Counted from the first letter of the stretch, positions 1 to 8,985 are shown. The stretch is 64,000 nt of DNA from Cryobacterium suzukii (GCF_004403185.1 NZ_SOHJ01000011.1:62001-126000), one strand, 5' to 3'. Numbers and translations: made by a program. The notes: generated by a model not told the origin, from the sequence alone.

Positions 1-1077
1 CGGCAGGACGCAATCTTTGCGCTCCAGGGGGTGCATCTCCACCGTGTCCTCCCAGTGCTGCAGGAACACATTGCCGTTTGCATCCACCGTGCCGCCGGAA
101 CGCGGGAGCACCTTTCCGTTGATGGCGACGGTCCAGACGTGATTGCCGTGAAAGTGGAGCTGATGAATGGCGATGCCGGTATTAACGGCGCGCATGAGTT
201 GCCCGGTGCGTCCGGCACCGGCCGTGACACCCTGGCTGAAATCGCGCACGTCGACCTGGCGGGCGGATCCGCTCATCAGCGTCTCCTCCTCCCTGATGTG
301 GTTGGCCGACAGGTCGGTAGAGATTCCGAGGGATTGATACCCGCTACGCCCGTTTAAGGTGAAGTAGCGCGGATACGCCGGGGTTACTTTCGGGTCGACG
401 GTGTCGCCCCGCGACGCGATCCGTGCCCACGCCGGGTCGACGTCGTGGAGTATCCACAGCCATTGCCGCTCGAATTCCGGACCCGATGGAGCCGATTGCC
501 ATTTGTTCGTCGTGTTCGTCACCAGCAAGGCACCAGCCAGACCCAGCGTGCGCTCGACCGGATCCGCGGCCGGGTCATCCGGACGTTTCCCCGGGTCACA
601 GAAGACGTAGCTGCCGGGAGGTGGTGCCGGGAATTCGAGCAGCACCGACCGGCCGGGCCGGATCTTGCCGGTACTTCGGTGCTTGCCGCCGGAACCGGCG
701 CCGACGAACATGAGCTCGTGTTCCTGTGCGAGATTGTTGTGCACACGCACGCTCACGACGCTACCGGCCTCGGCGATCAGGGTGCGTTCTGGGAAATAGC
801 TCGCCCAGTACTTGCGGCGAACCAGATAATGCCCCGGGTTCGCGGGATCCGTGAAGGCGGGCGTCGGTCGCCCGAGCGGCGGCAGGGGCGCTCCCAGCGG
901 ATAGCTGCGACTCGGAACCAGGCGCCCTGCGGCGGTGAAAACCTGCGGGCTGAGGGTGAGACTCGGAGCCGGGTCTTTCACCGAGGTCGCACGGTTCCCG
1001 AAGCCGCGGTGATAGACCAGGGCCCCGTCCACCATCGGCAGGAAACCCTCATTTATATAAACATTCAGGGTTGTCAT
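1..1077 (-). CDS. Multicopper-oxidase-like (cupredoxin) protein, C-terminus outside the window
   Basis: The frame is open from an ATG at 1077 to the window edge (359 residues seen). A cupredoxin domain around residues 90-200 ends in a stretch that resembles the first MCO domain (GSYVFCDPGKR, then LGLAGALLV), but the usual HxH copper ligands there are absent. Near residue 305 is a clear His-rich copper motif (IHQLHFHGNHVW), followed near 348 by MHPLERKD. The C-terminal HCH cluster, if present, lies outside the window. The start overlaps the stop of the upstream Tat-signal gene by ATGA, so the two are translationally coupled. No export signal is visible here; export could depend on the partner. 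Family call is good, substrate unknown. Confidence 0.75.
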   Translation of the reverse strand, partial: MTTLNVYINEGFLPMVDGALVYHRGFGNRATSVKDPAPSLTLSPQVFTAAGRLVPSRSYPLGAPLPPLGRPTPAFTDPANPGHYLVRRKYWASYFPERTLIAEAGSVVSVRVHNNLAQEHELMFVGAGSGGKHRSTGKIRPGRSVLLEFPAPPPGSYVFCDPGKRPDDPAADPVERTLGLAGALLVTNTTNKWQSAPSGPEFERQWLWILHDVDPAWARIASRGDTVDPKVTPAYPRYFTLNGRSGYQSLGISTDLSANHIREEETLMSGSARQVDVRDFSQGVTAGAGRTGQLMRAVNTGIAIHQLHFHGNHVWTVAINGKVLPRSGGTVDANGNVFLQHWEDTVEMHPLERKDCVLP

Positions 1078-1853
1078 GATTGCGCCGCAGCCGGGAATTG
1101 AGGCACCGTCAGGGTGTGCTGTGCGTCGTGCGGCGCATCCGTGAACTCAACGAAAAATTCGGTTGCATCCGAGGGCGCCAGATAACTGACCCACAGCCTT
1201 TCGACTTCTCCTGCTCGGATCGGTCCCGGATCGCGACTGGCGTCGTTGGGTGTGATGGTCGGGCCGTTCACGAGTCGCAGCCGCAACTGGCCGGGCGAAA
1301 ACAGCATCGGCAGCGCCGTGCCGTTGAGCACCTCGACTTCGAGAACCACAACGCCGCCCCAGGTGAGATTTGCCGGCTGTGGAAACGGCGACGCCGGGGA
1401 GACGCCCCCGTCGCTAGGCCCACTGCCGGAGTGGCCGTCGGAATGGCCGCCATCTGACTGGCCACCGAGGGTGGACTCGCCCAGCACTGCTATCGGAACA
1501 CCGTCCGAAATTGCCGCCGGTCCAGCGGCCAAGGACGGCGCTGCCGGGGCACCCAGGAGTTCCACCGCAGACAGGGTGGCAAACGCCTCCGGTCCAGCGA
1601 CTGAACGCAATGAGGACAGTCCGTCCGTGCTTAGGCGCGGACCGCGCCCGGCTCGGACGACTCGAACCGTCCACGGGAGCGCGGGCTCGAGCAGACCCGG
1701 CGCGCGTTCGGCAGCCGACAAGCCGTAGCCGGCCGCCGTGATGACAGCGGCGCTGCCACCGACGACCACAATGAACTGCCTGCGCGAAAATACCGGCCCA
1801 GCTCGGTCGGGTGCGGCGCCGTTGGCTGCCGCGTCCACTCCTTGTTCGAACAT
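1074..1853 (-). CDS. Tat-signal secreted or anchored protein of unknown function, partner of the multicopper-oxidase-like gene
   Basis: 259 residues. Residues 23-27 (SRRQF) followed by a hydrophobic stretch (IVVVGGSAAVITAAGYGL) form a twin-arginine signal. A Gly/Ser/His-rich linker lies near residues 130-155 (GGQSDGGHSDGHSGSG). The C-terminal 90 residues look beta-rich and resemble a small extracellular domain. It overlaps the downstream multicopper-oxidase-like gene by 4 bp. I do not recognise a named family. Since the oxidase-like protein lacks a visible signal, this protein may be its periplasmic or cell-surface partner; that is inference. Confidence 0.7.
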   Translation of the reverse strand: MFEQGVDAAANGAAPDRAGPVFSRRQFIVVVGGSAAVITAAGYGLSAAERAPGLLEPALPWTVRVVRAGRGPRLSTDGLSSLRSVAGPEAFATLSAVELLGAPAAPSLAAGPAAISDGVPIAVLGESTLGGQSDGGHSDGHSGSGPSDGGVSPASPFPQPANLTWGGVVVLEVEVLNGTALPMLFSPGQLRLRLVNGPTITPNDASRDPGPIRAGEVERLWVSYLAPSDATEFFVEFTDAPHDAQHTLTVPQFPAAAQS

Positions 1854-1870
1854 TCGTTGCCCCTGCCTGC

Positions 1871-1887
1871 CTGAACCGTGCGTTCAG
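1871..1887. promoter_or_regulatory. Inverted repeat upstream of the Tat/multicopper operon
   Basis: CTGAAC-N5-GTTCAG, a perfect 6-bp-arm inverted repeat starting 18 bp upstream of the Tat-signal gene start. Its size and position suit a repressor operator, perhaps TetR type. No regulator gene is adjacent. Confidence 0.35.
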
Positions 1888-1929
1888 ACTGGTCAGGCGA
1901 CCTTGGGAAAACCTTGGGGACTCGCGCAG

Positions 1930-2673
1930 TTACGGCGAAACCCGGCCGTTTTTGTTGAAGGCTTCGTACGTGAGGGGCATGAGCTTTTTAAAGTGGATTT
2001 CCATCTGCTCGGCGCACATTTCGATCTCGCGCTGGGGGAACGACGGAAATGACGAGCCCTCGCGCTTGGTACGCAGGCTAAGAAAGTTCATCAGTGAGCG
2101 CGCGTTGAGCGTGACGTACATCGAGGAGTAGATGTTCAGCGGCAGCACGATCCGGGCGACTTCGCGCGCGACGCCGGCTTCGAGCATCCGCTGGTAGGCC
2201 TCGTAGGCGTGGATCGCGGCGGCGCGGGTCTGCTGTTGCACCAGCGCGATCTGCTCGGCCGTGCCGGGCAGAAAGTCGTAGGCTCCCGGCTTGCCGACCT
2301 GCACCAGGTTGCGTTCGGCGGACGGCACATAAAATACCGGGCCCAGCTCCCGGTAGCGGCCCGACTCTTCGTTGTAGCTGGCGATGCGGTGCCGCATGAA
2401 CTCGCGGAACACGAAAATGGGCGCGCGCACGTAGAACGTCATTGAGTTGTGTTCGAACGGCGAGCCGTGCCGGTCGCGCATGAGGTAGTTGATCAGCCCT
2501 CGGTCGCGCTTCTCGTCGACCTCGCTCTCTGAACCGTCGAGCTGACTCTGTTCCAGGGTCTGCTCCCCCAGGGTCGACACCCTGGCAGCAAACAGCACAT
2601 CGGAGTCGTGGGCGCTCGCGCGCACCAACTCCACGGTCATTTCAGATCGAAACTCAATTTCAGACACTGACAC
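1930..2673 (-). CDS. thyX: Flavin-dependent thymidylate synthase ThyX
   Basis: 247 residues. Makes dTMP from dUMP using FAD, NADPH and methylenetetrahydrofolate. The ThyX signature RHRX7S is present (RHRIASYNEES), along with the flanking region FEHNSMTFYVRAPIFVFREFMRH. Length fits the family. The start chosen is GTG at 2673 because the residues before the internal ATG (2640, residue 12) look like the usual ThyX N-terminus; neither start has a strong ribosome binding site. It is not next to dapA or rnj, with which it often travels in actinobacteria. Confidence 0.95.
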   Translation of the reverse strand: MSVSEIEFRSEMTVELVRASAHDSDVLFAARVSTLGEQTLEQSQLDGSESEVDEKRDRGLINYLMRDRHGSPFEHNSMTFYVRAPIFVFREFMRHRIASYNEESGRYRELGPVFYVPSAERNLVQVGKPGAYDFLPGTAEQIALVQQQTRAAAIHAYEAYQRMLEAGVAREVARIVLPLNIYSSMYVTLNARSLMNFLSLRTKREGSSFPSFPQREIEMCAEQMEIHFKKLMPLTYEAFNKNGRVSP

Positions 2674-2768
2674 AGGCTAGCCGGTCTGTCGGGCGGCGCG
2701 CCCGCGCGCAGTCGTAATGTCTCGTCACAGTCCCCCGAACGGGACTGCGCGCACGTACCGTTGACATT

Positions 2769-3218
2769 ATGAACCCACTCGAAGCGATCGGACTCCTGTT
2801 CGCCCTGTTGGCTGCCACGACCGTTCTTGGCCTTGTTTGGCGAGCCCGTCAAGGACGAGTGGCTCGTTTTTCCGGCGACGTCATCATTGCAGCGGATGTT
2901 GCCGCCACGGTCGCCTTCGGCCCTGCCGCCACCCTGCTGCAGTTTTCGACCGAATTGTGCGCTCGCTGCCCGGGTACCCGCCGTCTGCTGGGCGCTATCG
3001 CCGAGCAACGCCCGGGGGTGGTTCACGTGGAAGTGGATCTCACCCACCGCCCCGATCTCGCCAACCGGTACGCCGTTCTGCAAACCCCGACGACCCTGAT
3101 TCTGGACGGGTCCGGTCGGGTGCGGGCCCGCGTGGGCGGCGCTCCCACTCGGGCCGACGTTGGCGCGACCCTTGATTCGATCACGCAGAACACCACACTC
3201 GGGAGCTCTCATGTCTAA
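2769..3218 (+). CDS. Membrane-anchored thioredoxin-like protein with CARC active site
   Basis: 149 residues. An N-terminal transmembrane segment (residues 4-24) is followed by a thioredoxin fold with LLQFSTELCARCPGTR near residue 60 as the redox motif (CxxC, with A-R in the middle) and the cis-Pro region LQTPTTLIL. The next gene starts within its last codons (8-bp overlap) and encodes DUF4395, which often neighbours such thioredoxins. Likely handles thiol-disulfide exchange at the membrane; its partner protein is not known. Confidence 0.85.
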   Translation: MNPLEAIGLLFALLAATTVLGLVWRARQGRVARFSGDVIIAADVAATVAFGPAATLLQFSTELCARCPGTRRLLGAIAEQRPGVVHVEVDLTHRPDLANRYAVLQTPTTLILDGSGRVRARVGGAPTRADVGATLDSITQNTTLGSSHV

Positions 3219-3690
3219 GACACCTCGCGCCCGGCTCGATCCGCGCGGACCCCGATTCGGGGCAGGTCTGACGGCCGTGCTGTTGCTCATGGTGGTGTTC
3301 CTATCGCTTACCGGGGCATCCGCTGCCGCGCTGGTACTGCTAGCAGCAATAACCGCGTTATTCGCGTGGGGTGCATTGGCCGGCGCCGGTCGGCATCCGT
3401 ACGGCGCCCTGTTCAAGAAATTCGTGCGGCCGCGCCTCGCCCCGCCGACTGAACTCGAAGACGCGGCCCCGCCCACTTTCGCGCAGGGCGTTGGCCTGGC
3501 CGTGACCTTGGTCGGACTCATTCTGGGCTTGGCCGGTGTACCGGGCGCTGTCGGAATCGCTGCGGCCGCGGCGTTCGTCGCTGCCTTTCTGAATGCGGTC
3601 TTCGACTACTGCCTCGGCTGCCAGATCTACCTGTTTCTTCTTCGATCCGGCGTGCTCAACCGCGGTGGTCGAACCGTCGAGAACGTCTGA
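3211..3690 (+). CDS. DUF4395 integral membrane protein
   Basis: 159 residues from ATG 3211. The N-terminus DPRGPRFGAGLTAVLL and the C-terminal FDYCLGCQIYLFLLR are typical of DUF4395. About four membrane segments are visible. The conserved CLGC dithiol near the C-terminal helix suggests a redox role. It overlaps the upstream thioredoxin by 8 bp, so the two probably work together, for example passing electrons to or from the membrane domain. The function of the family is not established. Confidence 0.85.
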   Translation: MSKTPRARLDPRGPRFGAGLTAVLLLMVVFLSLTGASAAALVLLAAITALFAWGALAGAGRHPYGALFKKFVRPRLAPPTELEDAAPPTFAQGVGLAVTLVGLILGLAGVPGAVGIAAAAAFVAAFLNAVFDYCLGCQIYLFLLRSGVLNRGGRTVENV

Positions 3691-3833
3691 TCAGCTCTCT
3701 CCGACCCGACCGGCAGATCCGATCTCGCGCTGCCTTCACGTGTCGGCTGGCTCTCAGGCATTTCCCAGACGGGAGGTGTTCGCGGTGCAGGTCGGCCAGT
3801 TAGGGTGGAAGCCAATCACCTGGAGGTAACACC

Positions 3834-4265
3834 ATGCCCACGACGCTCACGAGTGAAGCAACCTCAGTATGGACCGGCGATCTTTCGACCGGCACCGGCA
3901 CCGTCACCCTCGACTCCTCGCACGCCGCCGAATTCTCGGTGAACTGGAAGGCCCGCGCTGAGGGAGTGTCGAAGACGACTAACCCGGAGGAACTGCTCGG
4001 CGCCGCCCACGCCGCCTGCTTCTCCATGGCACTCGCCAACGCCCTCGCTTCGGCCGGCCACACTCCGGAGAGCATCCAGGCCACCGCCGCCGTGACTTTT
4101 GCGGCCGGCACCGGGGTTATCGGAAGCCACCTGCTGGTCAGCGCCAAGATTCCCGGCCTGACCGAAGCTGAGTTCGAGGTGTTCGCCCAAGACGCCAAGG
4201 ACAACTGCCCGATCTCTAAAGCACTCGCGGGCATCCCCATCACCATCGAGGCAGAACTGGCCTAG
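3834..4265 (+). CDS. OsmC-family peroxiredoxin
   Basis: 143 residues. OsmC/Ohr proteins reduce organic hydroperoxides using two cysteines. Both are here: AAHAACFSMAL near residue 62 and KDNCPISKAL near 123. The segment EGVSKTTNPEELLGAAHAACFS is typical of the OsmC branch rather than Ohr. A strong ribosome binding site (GGAGGT) precedes the ATG. It lies 9 bp before the next gene and may be cotranscribed. Confidence 0.93.
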   Translation: MPTTLTSEATSVWTGDLSTGTGTVTLDSSHAAEFSVNWKARAEGVSKTTNPEELLGAAHAACFSMALANALASAGHTPESIQATAAVTFAAGTGVIGSHLLVSAKIPGLTEAEFEVFAQDAKDNCPISKALAGIPITIEAELA

Positions 4266-4274
4266 GGCACCGAC

Positions 4275-5165
4275 GTGCGCGTTCTGATCGCCGGAGCGTC
4301 CGGCCTCATCGGCCGGGAACTCAGCCGGCAGCTGGCCGCGGCCGGCCACACTCCCGTGCGATTGGTACGGCGGGAGGCCCTTGGCAAGAACGAGATTCGG
4401 TGGGACCCGGCTGCCCATGCCCTGGACGCTCACGTTCTGGATGACATCGATGCTGTCGTCAACCTGTCGGGCGCGTCACTGGCGCGACTGCCGTGGACGT
4501 CGGGCTATCGCAAGGAAATCCTGAGCTCGCGCCTTGCCGCCACCCGCACGATCACCGACGCGCTCAGGCAGGCCGCCACTCCCCCGACTGTTTTGCTCAA
4601 CGGTTCCGCCGTGGGCGTGTACGGCAATCGCCCCGGGGAGATCCTGAGCGAGACGTCCACGGTCGGGACCGATTTTCTGGCCGATGTCGTCAACCAATGG
4701 GAGGCTGCAGCCCGGCTCGCTCCGGAACCGACCCGGGTTGTCACGTTACGCACCGGCCTCGTACTCGCCAAGGGCGGCGCACTGAAACCGCTGCTGCCCC
4801 TGGCCAAACTCGGTCTCGCGGGACCACTCGGCGGCGGGAATCAGCATTGGGCCTGGGTGAGCCTGCACGACGAGGCTGCGGCCATCCTTCATCTGCTCAC
4901 CTCGACGCTCTCCGGCCCGGTCAACCTCGTCGGGCCATCCGCGGCTACGTCGAACGACATCATCAAGGCGCTCACCACGGCGCTGCACCGACCGTTTTTC
5001 CTGCCGGTGCCCGAGCAGGTCTTGACACTACTGCTCCAGGACGCCGCCCGCCAACTGCTACTCGCCGACCAGCAGGTGAGTGCCCAGAAACTTTTGGACG
5101 ACGGGTTCGAGTTTGCTCACCGTACGCCAGCTACCGCGATCGCCTGGATGCTCCGGCAGCCGTAG
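4275..5165 (+). CDS. TIGR01777-family NAD(P)-dependent sugar epimerase-like protein
   Basis: 296 residues, GTG start. The N-terminal Rossmann motif MRVLIAGASGLIGREL and the stretch LLNGSAVGVYG are hallmarks of the YfcH/TIGR01777 group of atypical SDRs. DUF1731-like C-terminal residues (LLADQQVSAQKLLDDGFEFAHRT) complete the family layout. The physiological substrate of the family is unknown. It ends 7 bp before the convergent end of the TPR gene. Confidence 0.88.
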   Translation: MRVLIAGASGLIGRELSRQLAAAGHTPVRLVRREALGKNEIRWDPAAHALDAHVLDDIDAVVNLSGASLARLPWTSGYRKEILSSRLAATRTITDALRQAATPPTVLLNGSAVGVYGNRPGEILSETSTVGTDFLADVVNQWEAAARLAPEPTRVVTLRTGLVLAKGGALKPLLPLAKLGLAGPLGGGNQHWAWVSLHDEAAAILHLLTSTLSGPVNLVGPSAATSNDIIKALTTALHRPFFLPVPEQVLTLLLQDAARQLLLADQQVSAQKLLDDGFEFAHRTPATAIAWMLRQP

Positions 5166-5172
5166 CCCGCGG

Positions 5173-5616
5173 CTACTTCGGGTTGCGCTCGAGGCTGATC
5201 GCGGTGCGGATCGCCCCGCGAGCGCGCTTGCGATCGCCGGAGGCGTCGTAGGCGAGGCCGAGGCGGAGCCAGGCGTGCCAGTTCTCTGGCTCGGCTTCTA
5301 CCGCGGCCTGCGCCGCCGGGAACTGCTCGTCGGCAGCGTCCCGGTATGGCCGGCCGCTCGGTCGCACCGGCACGTCGGCGGCGGGCAGGCCGCCCTGCTC
5401 ATCGAGCTCACGTACCAGGCGTTCCGAGCGGATGCCGAAAGCCACTTCGCGCGCCAGCGCCCAGAAACCGATCAGCGGCAGGAGGAGAAGGGCAAGGCCG
5501 ATGGCGATGCCGACCGGTTCCCCGCTCTGAATGAAGAGCACCGCTCGTACGCCGACCAACACCAGGTAGAAGACGAGCAGAGCCGCCATGACAACGACAG
5601 CGATCTTGCCCTTCAC
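5173..5616 (-). CDS. Membrane protein with C-terminal TPR-like repeat
   Basis: 147 residues. Two transmembrane segments lie at about residues 5-27 and 36-55, then a cytoplasmic region with a TPR-like unit (AEPENWHAWLRLGLAYDASGDRKRARGAIRTAISLE) at 105-144. Its ATG overlaps the dapB stop by 4 bp, so it is coupled to dapB. A small protein of this type downstream of dapB is common in related actinobacteria; function unknown. Confidence 0.8.
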   Translation of the reverse strand: MKGKIAVVVMAALLVFYLVLVGVRAVLFIQSGEPVGIAIGLALLLLPLIGFWALAREVAFGIRSERLVRELDEQGGLPAADVPVRPSGRPYRDAADEQFPAAQAAVEAEPENWHAWLRLGLAYDASGDRKRARGAIRTAISLERNPK

Positions 5617-6377
5617 TTGGAGGCTCCTTCGCTGGCAGCCGTAACGAATCCCAGGTCGACGATCTGGTCGAGGCCGACCGTCACACCTCTAATGGTTCGT
5701 GCGGCCTCGAGTGCGAGCAGGATGCCACTCTCATAGGCGCTCGGTGACAGGGTGTTGTGGCTGATCGTGAGGGTTTCGCCCGTGCCGCCGAGAAGGACGT
5801 CTTGCCGGGCAAGTAGGCCGGACAGGCGCAGGCTGTGCACGGGAACGCTCGCGACCTGCTGGCCGCGGGCACGCTGATCCGTGTGCGGCGCGGAGACCGG
5901 TCCGAGTGCAGCGCGCGCCCGGCCGATCAGTTCGGCGGTTCGCACCGCCGTGCCCGATGGTGAATCAACCTTCGACGGCTGATGAGCTTCGACAATCTCG
6001 ATGGAGTCGTAGAACCGCGCAGCCAGGGCGGCGAAGGCCGTGGCGAGCACCGATCCGATCGAGAAATTCGGAATGATGATCACGCCGGTGTCGTCCCGGC
6101 CGGCGAGGCGTCGGGCGAGAGAATCGATATCTTCCTGGGTCCAGCCCGAAGTGCCGACGAGCACCCGCAAACCGTGCTCGGTCGCAAAATCGACGACGCT
6201 ACGGCTCACGTCGGGCCGGGTCAGGTCGATGGCGACCTGCGCCCCAAGCATCTCGTTCAGCTCACTGTGGGAATCGAGGCGGGCAACAACCTCGAAGCCC
6301 TCGGTTCGGTCGATCAGGTCGGAAACCAGACGGCCCATCTTGCCCGTCGCTCCAATAATGGCCACCGTCGTTGTCAT
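5613..6377 (-). CDS. dapB: 4-hydroxy-tetrahydrodipicolinate reductase
   Basis: 254 residues. Reduces the cyclic intermediate of the lysine/diaminopimelate pathway with NAD(P)H, supplying peptidoglycan cross-bridge and lysine. The N-terminal nucleotide motif is VAIIGATGKMG. The active-site region reads EAHQPSKVDSPSGTA: the catalytic His and Lys positions (E. coli H159/K163 equivalents) are kept, while the second His of the usual EAHH is Gln. Coupled by ATGA overlap to the TPR gene. No dapA is seen nearby. Confidence 0.95.
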   Translation of the reverse strand: MTTTVAIIGATGKMGRLVSDLIDRTEGFEVVARLDSHSELNEMLGAQVAIDLTRPDVSRSVVDFATEHGLRVLVGTSGWTQEDIDSLARRLAGRDDTGVIIIPNFSIGSVLATAFAALAARFYDSIEIVEAHQPSKVDSPSGTAVRTAELIGRARAALGPVSAPHTDQRARGQQVASVPVHSLRLSGLLARQDVLLGGTGETLTISHNTLSPSAYESGILLALEAARTIRGVTVGLDQIVDLGFVTAASEGASK

Positions 6378-6433
6378 AAAACCAATCTACCAATTGATCG
6401 CGTCAGCACGTGCCCGCGCAATAACCTAGGCAG

Positions 6434-6937
6434 ATGCCCCAGTTTCACGCCGTCTCGGTAGCGGACGCCGCCGCCCTCGCCCTGCTGACCGAATACTTCC
6501 GCAGCCCCGAGCTGTCGTTTCGACAGTCCCACGGCAGTTACCACCCGACCTATCCAGTCGCGGAGCAATTCGTGCCGCCGCGGGGCGTGTTCCTCGTGGT
6601 ACTCGATGGCCAGGCCGGAGATGACTCTGGCGGCGCGTATGTCGGGTGCGGAGGCATCCGGCGATTGGAGAACGCCGAGAGCGAACCGGTCTGCTTCGAG
6701 GTCAAACATTTGTGGATCCAGCCGCGCGCCCGCGGGCGCGGCTGGGGGCGAATGTTGTTGGCCGAGCTCGAGAGCCGGGCGCGCGACCTGGGCGCCGCCG
6801 AAATGGTGCTCGACACGAACGCGAGCCTGTCCACGGCCGGGGCGCTCTATCACAGCACCGGGTATGAGAGCACTCCCTCGTATAACGACAACCCCAATGC
6901 GACACACTGGTATCGCAAACGGCTCAGCACGAACTAA
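6434..6937 (+). CDS. GNAT-family N-acetyltransferase
   Basis: 167 residues. The acetyl-CoA binding motif A is visible as LWIQPRARGRGWGRMLLAELESRARDLG, and the C-terminal ALYHSTGYE fits motif B. The acceptor substrate cannot be read from sequence. It is divergent from dapB and convergent with the phosphatase gene. A 10-bp direct repeat (AACTAACTAC) lies around its stop codon. Confidence 0.88.
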   Translation: MPQFHAVSVADAAALALLTEYFRSPELSFRQSHGSYHPTYPVAEQFVPPRGVFLVVLDGQAGDDSGGAYVGCGGIRRLENAESEPVCFEVKHLWIQPRARGRGWGRMLLAELESRARDLGAAEMVLDTNASLSTAGALYHSTGYESTPSYNDNPNATHWYRKRLSTN

Positions 6938-6974
6938 CTACAGCGCAAACTAACTACTGCCCGCTCGTGAGGCT

Positions 6975-7580
6975 TTAGAACATCAGCGGTTCCGGCAGCC
7001 CGGTACGCAGCTCGACCGGCAAGTGGCCGAGGTCGTTGTGGGTGACGAGCGTCCACGGTCGGCCTGGTTTTTGCTGCAGCACGGTGAGACCACAATTGGC
7101 CTGATTGATTCCGACCCAGCGCCAGTCGGGAGCTCCGAGCACCTCCCGAACAAACCACGCGATTACGAAATTGTGGGTGATCAGCAGGTCGTGCCGCTGG
7201 CTGCGGCGCGGTTGCAGAAATTCAGCGACGGCGTCTTCCATCTGTGCACGTCCCGCCGCGATCTCGTCTTCGGTGACCGAACCGAAAAACGGGTCGTAGG
7301 CCGACGGTGTCTCGGCCGCCCGGCCAGAGGGAATGCAGTCGAACAGCAGTGCCGACGGCTCGCTGTGCAGCGCTGGAAGGCGTTCCGCCATAATGGTGGC
7401 GGTTTCGGCGGCCCGCTGCAGCGGCGAGTGCCAGGCGCCTGTGAACGGAACCCCACTCAGACGATCGGCGATCAGCAGCGCCTGGCGTTTGCCGCGCGGC
7501 GATAAGGGGCCGTCGTGCAGGCCGTGTTCGGCATCCTGTTGTTCGCCGTGGCGTACCAGGTAGATGTACTGGGGCATCAT
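6975..7580 (-). CDS. Histidine phosphatase family protein (phosphoglycerate mutase-like)
   Basis: 201 residues. The catalytic RHG box is at residues 8-13 (LVRHGEQ) and the expected second His lies in LLITHNFVIAWFV. ADRLSGVPFTGAWHSPLQRAAETA provides the phosphate-pocket Arg. Such proteins act on varied small phosphates; the substrate is not evident. A second start (ATG 7577) is possible one codon in. Confidence 0.9.
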   Translation of the reverse strand: MMPQYIYLVRHGEQQDAEHGLHDGPLSPRGKRQALLIADRLSGVPFTGAWHSPLQRAAETATIMAERLPALHSEPSALLFDCIPSGRAAETPSAYDPFFGSVTEDEIAAGRAQMEDAVAEFLQPRRSQRHDLLITHNFVIAWFVREVLGAPDWRWVGINQANCGLTVLQQKPGRPWTLVTHNDLGHLPVELRTGLPEPLMF

Positions 7581-7641
7581 CGTCCATTTCGAAGTTCGGA
7601 ACCCGGCCAGGCGGGATGGTGCAGAAGCGAATAACGGCCGG

Positions 7642-8985
7642 TCAGCCCGGAAGGATGGCCGCGAACGCGTCGTCTTCCAAGGCTCCGACCGCTGAGATCG
7701 ACACCGAGCCGCTCGCCAGTTCCGCTGCCAGTTCCTGCACGTCTGTCGCGGTAACCAGCGCGAGGCGGCGCAGCGCTTCGTCGAGATCGGCGAACTCGCC
7801 GAGGGTTATCTCGGACCGACCCAGCCGAGACATTCGGGTGTCCGAGTCTTCCAAAGCGAGGGCCGACGCTCCACTCAGCTGGCCAGACGCCCGCCGCATC
7901 TCGTCGTCGGTGACACCGCCATCGGCGAGGCGGTGCAGCTCGCTGAGCATGAGTTCGGCGACCTGGCCGGCCTTGGCCGGCGTGCATCCGGCATACATAC
8001 CGAACAGTCCCGCATCCGAGTAGCCGGGCGCGAATGAGTAGACCGAATAGGCCAGTCCGCGCTTCTCCCGCACTTCATGAAAAAGCCGGCTCGACATTCC
8101 CCCGCCAAATATCGACGTGAGCACGCTCATCGTGACGCGGCGGTCGTCGGTCGCCAGCAGGCCGGGCATACCGAGCAGCAGGTTCGCCTGTTCCAGCGGG
8201 CGTTTGACGATGGTCAGGGCTCGGCCCTGGTGGATCTCGGCTGGTACGCCGCCCCGACGGCTGACCGGGGTTTGGGGAATACTGAGGTCCCAGCCGGAAC
8301 GTTCGAGGGCTCGGGTAACGGCGGCGACCAGCGAGTCGTGGTCGACGGCGCCGGCGACCGTGACGACGAGGTCTTGCGGGCGATAGTTGGCCTGGTAGTG
8401 CTCCCACACTGCCGTGCGGGACGCACCACGAATGTCGTCGGCGCTGCCGCCGATGGGACGGCCGAGCGGATGCTTCCCCAGGACCGCTTCGAAGAATCGC
8501 TCATTGGCGACGTCTGCCGGGTCGTCGTCAGCCATGGCGAGTTCCTCGAGAATGACGCCGCGCTCGGTTTCGAATTCACCGGCATCCAGTTTTGAGGAGG
8601 TCAGCATGTCGGTGAGAACATCAATGGCCATACCGAGGTCGCGGTCTTGCACCTTGGCGTAGTAGCAGGTGTATTCCTTTGCGGTCATAGCGTTGTGCTC
8701 GCCGCCCACCGCGTCAAAAGAGATGGCAATGTCGAGAGCGGATCGCGTCGGCGTGCCCTTGAACAACAGGTGCTCGAGAAAGTGAGTGGAGCCGAAGTGA
8801 CCCGGTTGTTCGTCGCGGGAACCGACGGCGACCCAGTAGCCGATGGTGAGGCTGCGGGCACCCGGCACCTGCTCACTCAGGATGCGCACGCCGCTCGGCA
8901 GAACGGTGCGACGCACCAGGGCATCACCGGCGGCCCGAAACGAGAGTTCGGCCTGGTCTAGGGGAAAGTCGACGGCACCGTTCAT
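7642..8985 (-). CDS. M16-family zinc metallopeptidase (insulinase/processing-peptidase type)
   Basis: 447 residues from ATG 8985; an upstream in-frame ATG at 9033 exists but the AAGGTT ribosome binding site and the N-terminus (PLDQAELSFRAAGDALVRR) favour 8985. The inverted zinc motif HxxEH is seen in STHFLEHLLFKGT, with the downstream Glu region VILEELAMADDDP. The C-terminal half is the second M16 domain. In actinobacteria this gene usually follows pnp; here it is about 28 kb away. Likely a cytosolic peptidase. Confidence 0.93.
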   Translation of the reverse strand: MNGAVDFPLDQAELSFRAAGDALVRRTVLPSGVRILSEQVPGARSLTIGYWVAVGSRDEQPGHFGSTHFLEHLLFKGTPTRSALDIAISFDAVGGEHNAMTAKEYTCYYAKVQDRDLGMAIDVLTDMLTSSKLDAGEFETERGVILEELAMADDDPADVANERFFEAVLGKHPLGRPIGGSADDIRGASRTAVWEHYQANYRPQDLVVTVAGAVDHDSLVAAVTRALERSGWDLSIPQTPVSRRGGVPAEIHQGRALTIVKRPLEQANLLLGMPGLLATDDRRVTMSVLTSIFGGGMSSRLFHEVREKRGLAYSVYSFAPGYSDAGLFGMYAGCTPAKAGQVAELMLSELHRLADGGVTDDEMRRASGQLSGASALALEDSDTRMSRLGRSEITLGEFADLDEALRRLALVTATDVQELAAELASGSVSISAVGALEDDAFAAILPG

